Source: Alphaproteobacteria bacterium (GTDB lineage: Bacteria; Pseudomonadota; Alphaproteobacteria; JAJUGE01). From it: a stretch of 42,980 nt of DNA. The notes below the pieces were generated by a model. It was given only the letters and a program-made list of their open reading frames with translations, had not been told where the DNA came from and did no database searches. The stretch covers positions 1 to 42,980 of the forward strand of contig JAJUGE010000021.1 in the NCBI GenBank assembly GCA_029268305.1, read 5' to 3'. Shown piece by piece: positions 41,701 through 42,980 of the stretch. Position numbers and translations under genes: made by a program. Position 1 is the stretch's first letter. Each line of letters starts with the position of its first letter.

Positions 41701-42980
41701 ATGGAGCGGATCATCTGCGACGTGGCGATCATAGGCGCCGGCACCGCCGGCCTGACAGCTGAGCGCGCGGCATCGGGCGAGGGCGCCACGACCTGCCTGA
41801 TCGAAGCGGGCCCGGGCGGAACCACCTGCGCGCGCGTCGGCTGCATGCCGTCGAAGCTCCTCATCTCGGCCGCGGACGCCGCTCACGCCGCGGCCGGGGC
41901 CGCAACCTTCGGCGTTCACCCCGAGAACGTCCGGATCGATGGACGCCAGGTGATGGCCCGGGTCCGGGAGCACCGCGACCGCTTCGTCGACGGCGTCTTC
42001 CGCGGCATCGAGAAGTATCCGCCGACCCACTTTCTCAAGGGACACGCGCGCTTCCTCGACGAAACGACGCTGATGGTCGGCGACGCCACCAGAGTCGAAG
42101 CTCGCGCCATCGTTCTCGCCGTCGGCAGTCGCCCCTCCGTTCCGGAACCCTTAAGCCATCTTGGCTCGCGCCTTCTGACCAGCGAAACGGTGTTCGAGCT
42201 CGAAGATCTGCCGAGATCGGTCGCGGTCATCGGCGCCGGGCCGCTGGGCCTCGAGCTGGCGCAGGCACTTCACCGCCTCGGCGTCCGGACCACCCTCCTC
42301 GACCGCGGCGAGCGACTCGGCGGCCTCACGGACGAGACCGTGAACGATGTGGCGAAGGCGGTCTTCGCGGAAGAGCTCGATCTGCACCTCGGCGCCGAGG
42401 TCGGCGCGAACATCGTCGGGGAAGAGGTTCGAGTTACGTGGGAAGGCGCCGGCGCCGGGGAGGGCATGTTCGAGCGTGTCCTGGTCGCGGCCGGGCGCCG
42501 GCCGGCGCTCGAGGATCTGGACCTGGACAAGGCGGGGCTCCGACTGGACCAACACGGCTCGCCGGTGTTCGACCCGCGCACGCTGCGCTGTGGCGACAGT
42601 GCCGTCTACATCGCCGGCGACGCCAACCACGACCGGCCGCTGCTGCACGAGGCGGCGCTGGAAGGAAAGATCGCCGGCCGCAATGCAGCACGCCATCCGG
42701 CGTCCGAGCCAGGGGATCGACCGGTGGCGCTCTCGATCGTGTTCACCGACCCCCAGATCGCCAGCGTCGGGGGCCTTCCGGATGCTGCGGACCGCGCTTC
42801 CGGATCGATCGATTTCACGGACCAGGGTCGGGCGAAGGTGATGGCTGCGAACCGGGGCATGCTTCGTCTCTACGGCAGCCGCGCGACGGGAACGCTCGAG
42901 GGGGCGGAGATGGCCTGCCCGGCAGGCGAGCATTTCGCGCACCTGATCGCCTGGGCGGTCGAAACGCGAATTCCCCCGAA
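41701..42980 (+). CDS. pyridine nucleotide-disulfide oxidoreductase (dihydrolipoyl dehydrogenase-like), 3' end cut by window
   Basis: FAD-dependent disulfide reductase, open to the window end (426 codons shown, C-terminus missing). The N-terminal FAD loop is VAIIGAGTAGL. The redox pair is Cys43-x4-Cys48 in TTCARVGCMPSK, the class I arrangement of dihydrolipoyl dehydrogenase, glutathione reductase and mercuric reductase. The NAD(P)-binding loop is VAVIGAGPLGLELAQAL, and the second FAD motif is VYIAGDANHDRPLLHEAALEG. The dimer/catalytic His domain lies beyond 42980. The partner pyruvate or 2-oxoglutarate dehydrogenase genes are not seen, so the physiological substrate is open. Confidence 0.92.
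   Translation, partial: MERIICDVAIIGAGTAGLTAERAASGEGATTCLIEAGPGGTTCARVGCMPSKLLISAADAAHAAAGAATFGVHPENVRIDGRQVMARVREHRDRFVDGVFRGIEKYPPTHFLKGHARFLDETTLMVGDATRVEARAIVLAVGSRPSVPEPLSHLGSRLLTSETVFELEDLPRSVAVIGAGPLGLELAQALHRLGVRTTLLDRGERLGGLTDETVNDVAKAVFAEELDLHLGAEVGANIVGEEVRVTWEGAGAGEGMFERVLVAAGRRPALEDLDLDKAGLRLDQHGSPVFDPRTLRCGDSAVYIAGDANHDRPLLHEAALEGKIAGRNAARHPASEPGDRPVALSIVFTDPQIASVGGLPDAADRASGSIDFTDQGRAKVMAANRGMLRLYGSRATGTLEGAEMACPAGEHFAHLIAWAVETRIPP

Noticed and set aside
1-42980. CRISPR arrays, insertion sequences, phage or integrase genes
   Set aside because: No regularly spaced repeats, transposase-like proteins or terminal inverted repeats were recognised.

Overview
The window is GC-rich, densely packed bacterial chromosome, most likely from an alphaproteobacterium of the Rhodospirillales type. 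Reasons are the ubiquinone genes (ubiA, ubiD, a Coq7-type di-iron hydroxylase), the small DUF4170-type protein, an Atm1-like ABC exporter and the alphaproteobacterial style of the HNH protein and NsrR/FdxA genes. The placement is inferred from protein families only. I recognise no transposase, integrase, phage gene or CRISPR array. Both ends cut genes: ubiA lacks its first codons on the left, and a flavoprotein disulfide reductase runs off the right end.

Left part (1-11.7 kb), mostly housekeeping: ubiA, a small-molecule/protein methyltransferase, a GGCT-like protein, a DUF4170 protein, ubiD with an overlapping membrane protein, an SDR-like protein, an exopolysaccharide-priming sugar transferase, tRNA-Leu(CAA), then a tight dedA-dsbB-coq7 operon, an HNH endonuclease and an Atm1-like exporter. 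Several starts are TTG or GTG behind strong Shine-Dalgarno (SD) sequences.

Middle part (11.7-26.4 kb), catabolic and transport genes of uncertain substrate: aldo/keto reductase; a leftward operon of Ntn-hydrolase acylase, DMT exporter and amidase; a TauD-like dioxygenase; a fumarylacetoacetate hydrolase (FAH) family enzyme; an acyl-CoA dehydrogenase-like flavoprotein divergent from an HxlR regulator; an M19 dipeptidase-like protein, a TPP enzyme and an MFS carrier; and an alpha/beta hydrolase. The layout suggests several small, locally regulated uptake/degradation units.

Nitrosative-stress and accessory part (26.3-31.7 kb): nsrR with a group III truncated hemoglobin, divergent from an unknown two-helix membrane protein and the seven-iron ferredoxin fdxA, followed by two Rnk/GreA-C-like proteins, a nitronate monooxygenase, a PAS protein, a DUF488 protein and a small conserved unknown. 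Right part (31.8-43 kb): an MFS carrier, two tandem paralogous TauD/TfdA dioxygenases divergent from a TetR regulator, a BCCT carrier, an orphan TRAP binding protein, a GST, an AhpD-like protein, an esterase and the truncated disulfide reductase. The most notable non-coding signal is four alternating TAATG/CATTA half-sites spaced by about one helical turn between the tetR gene and the dioxygenase pair.
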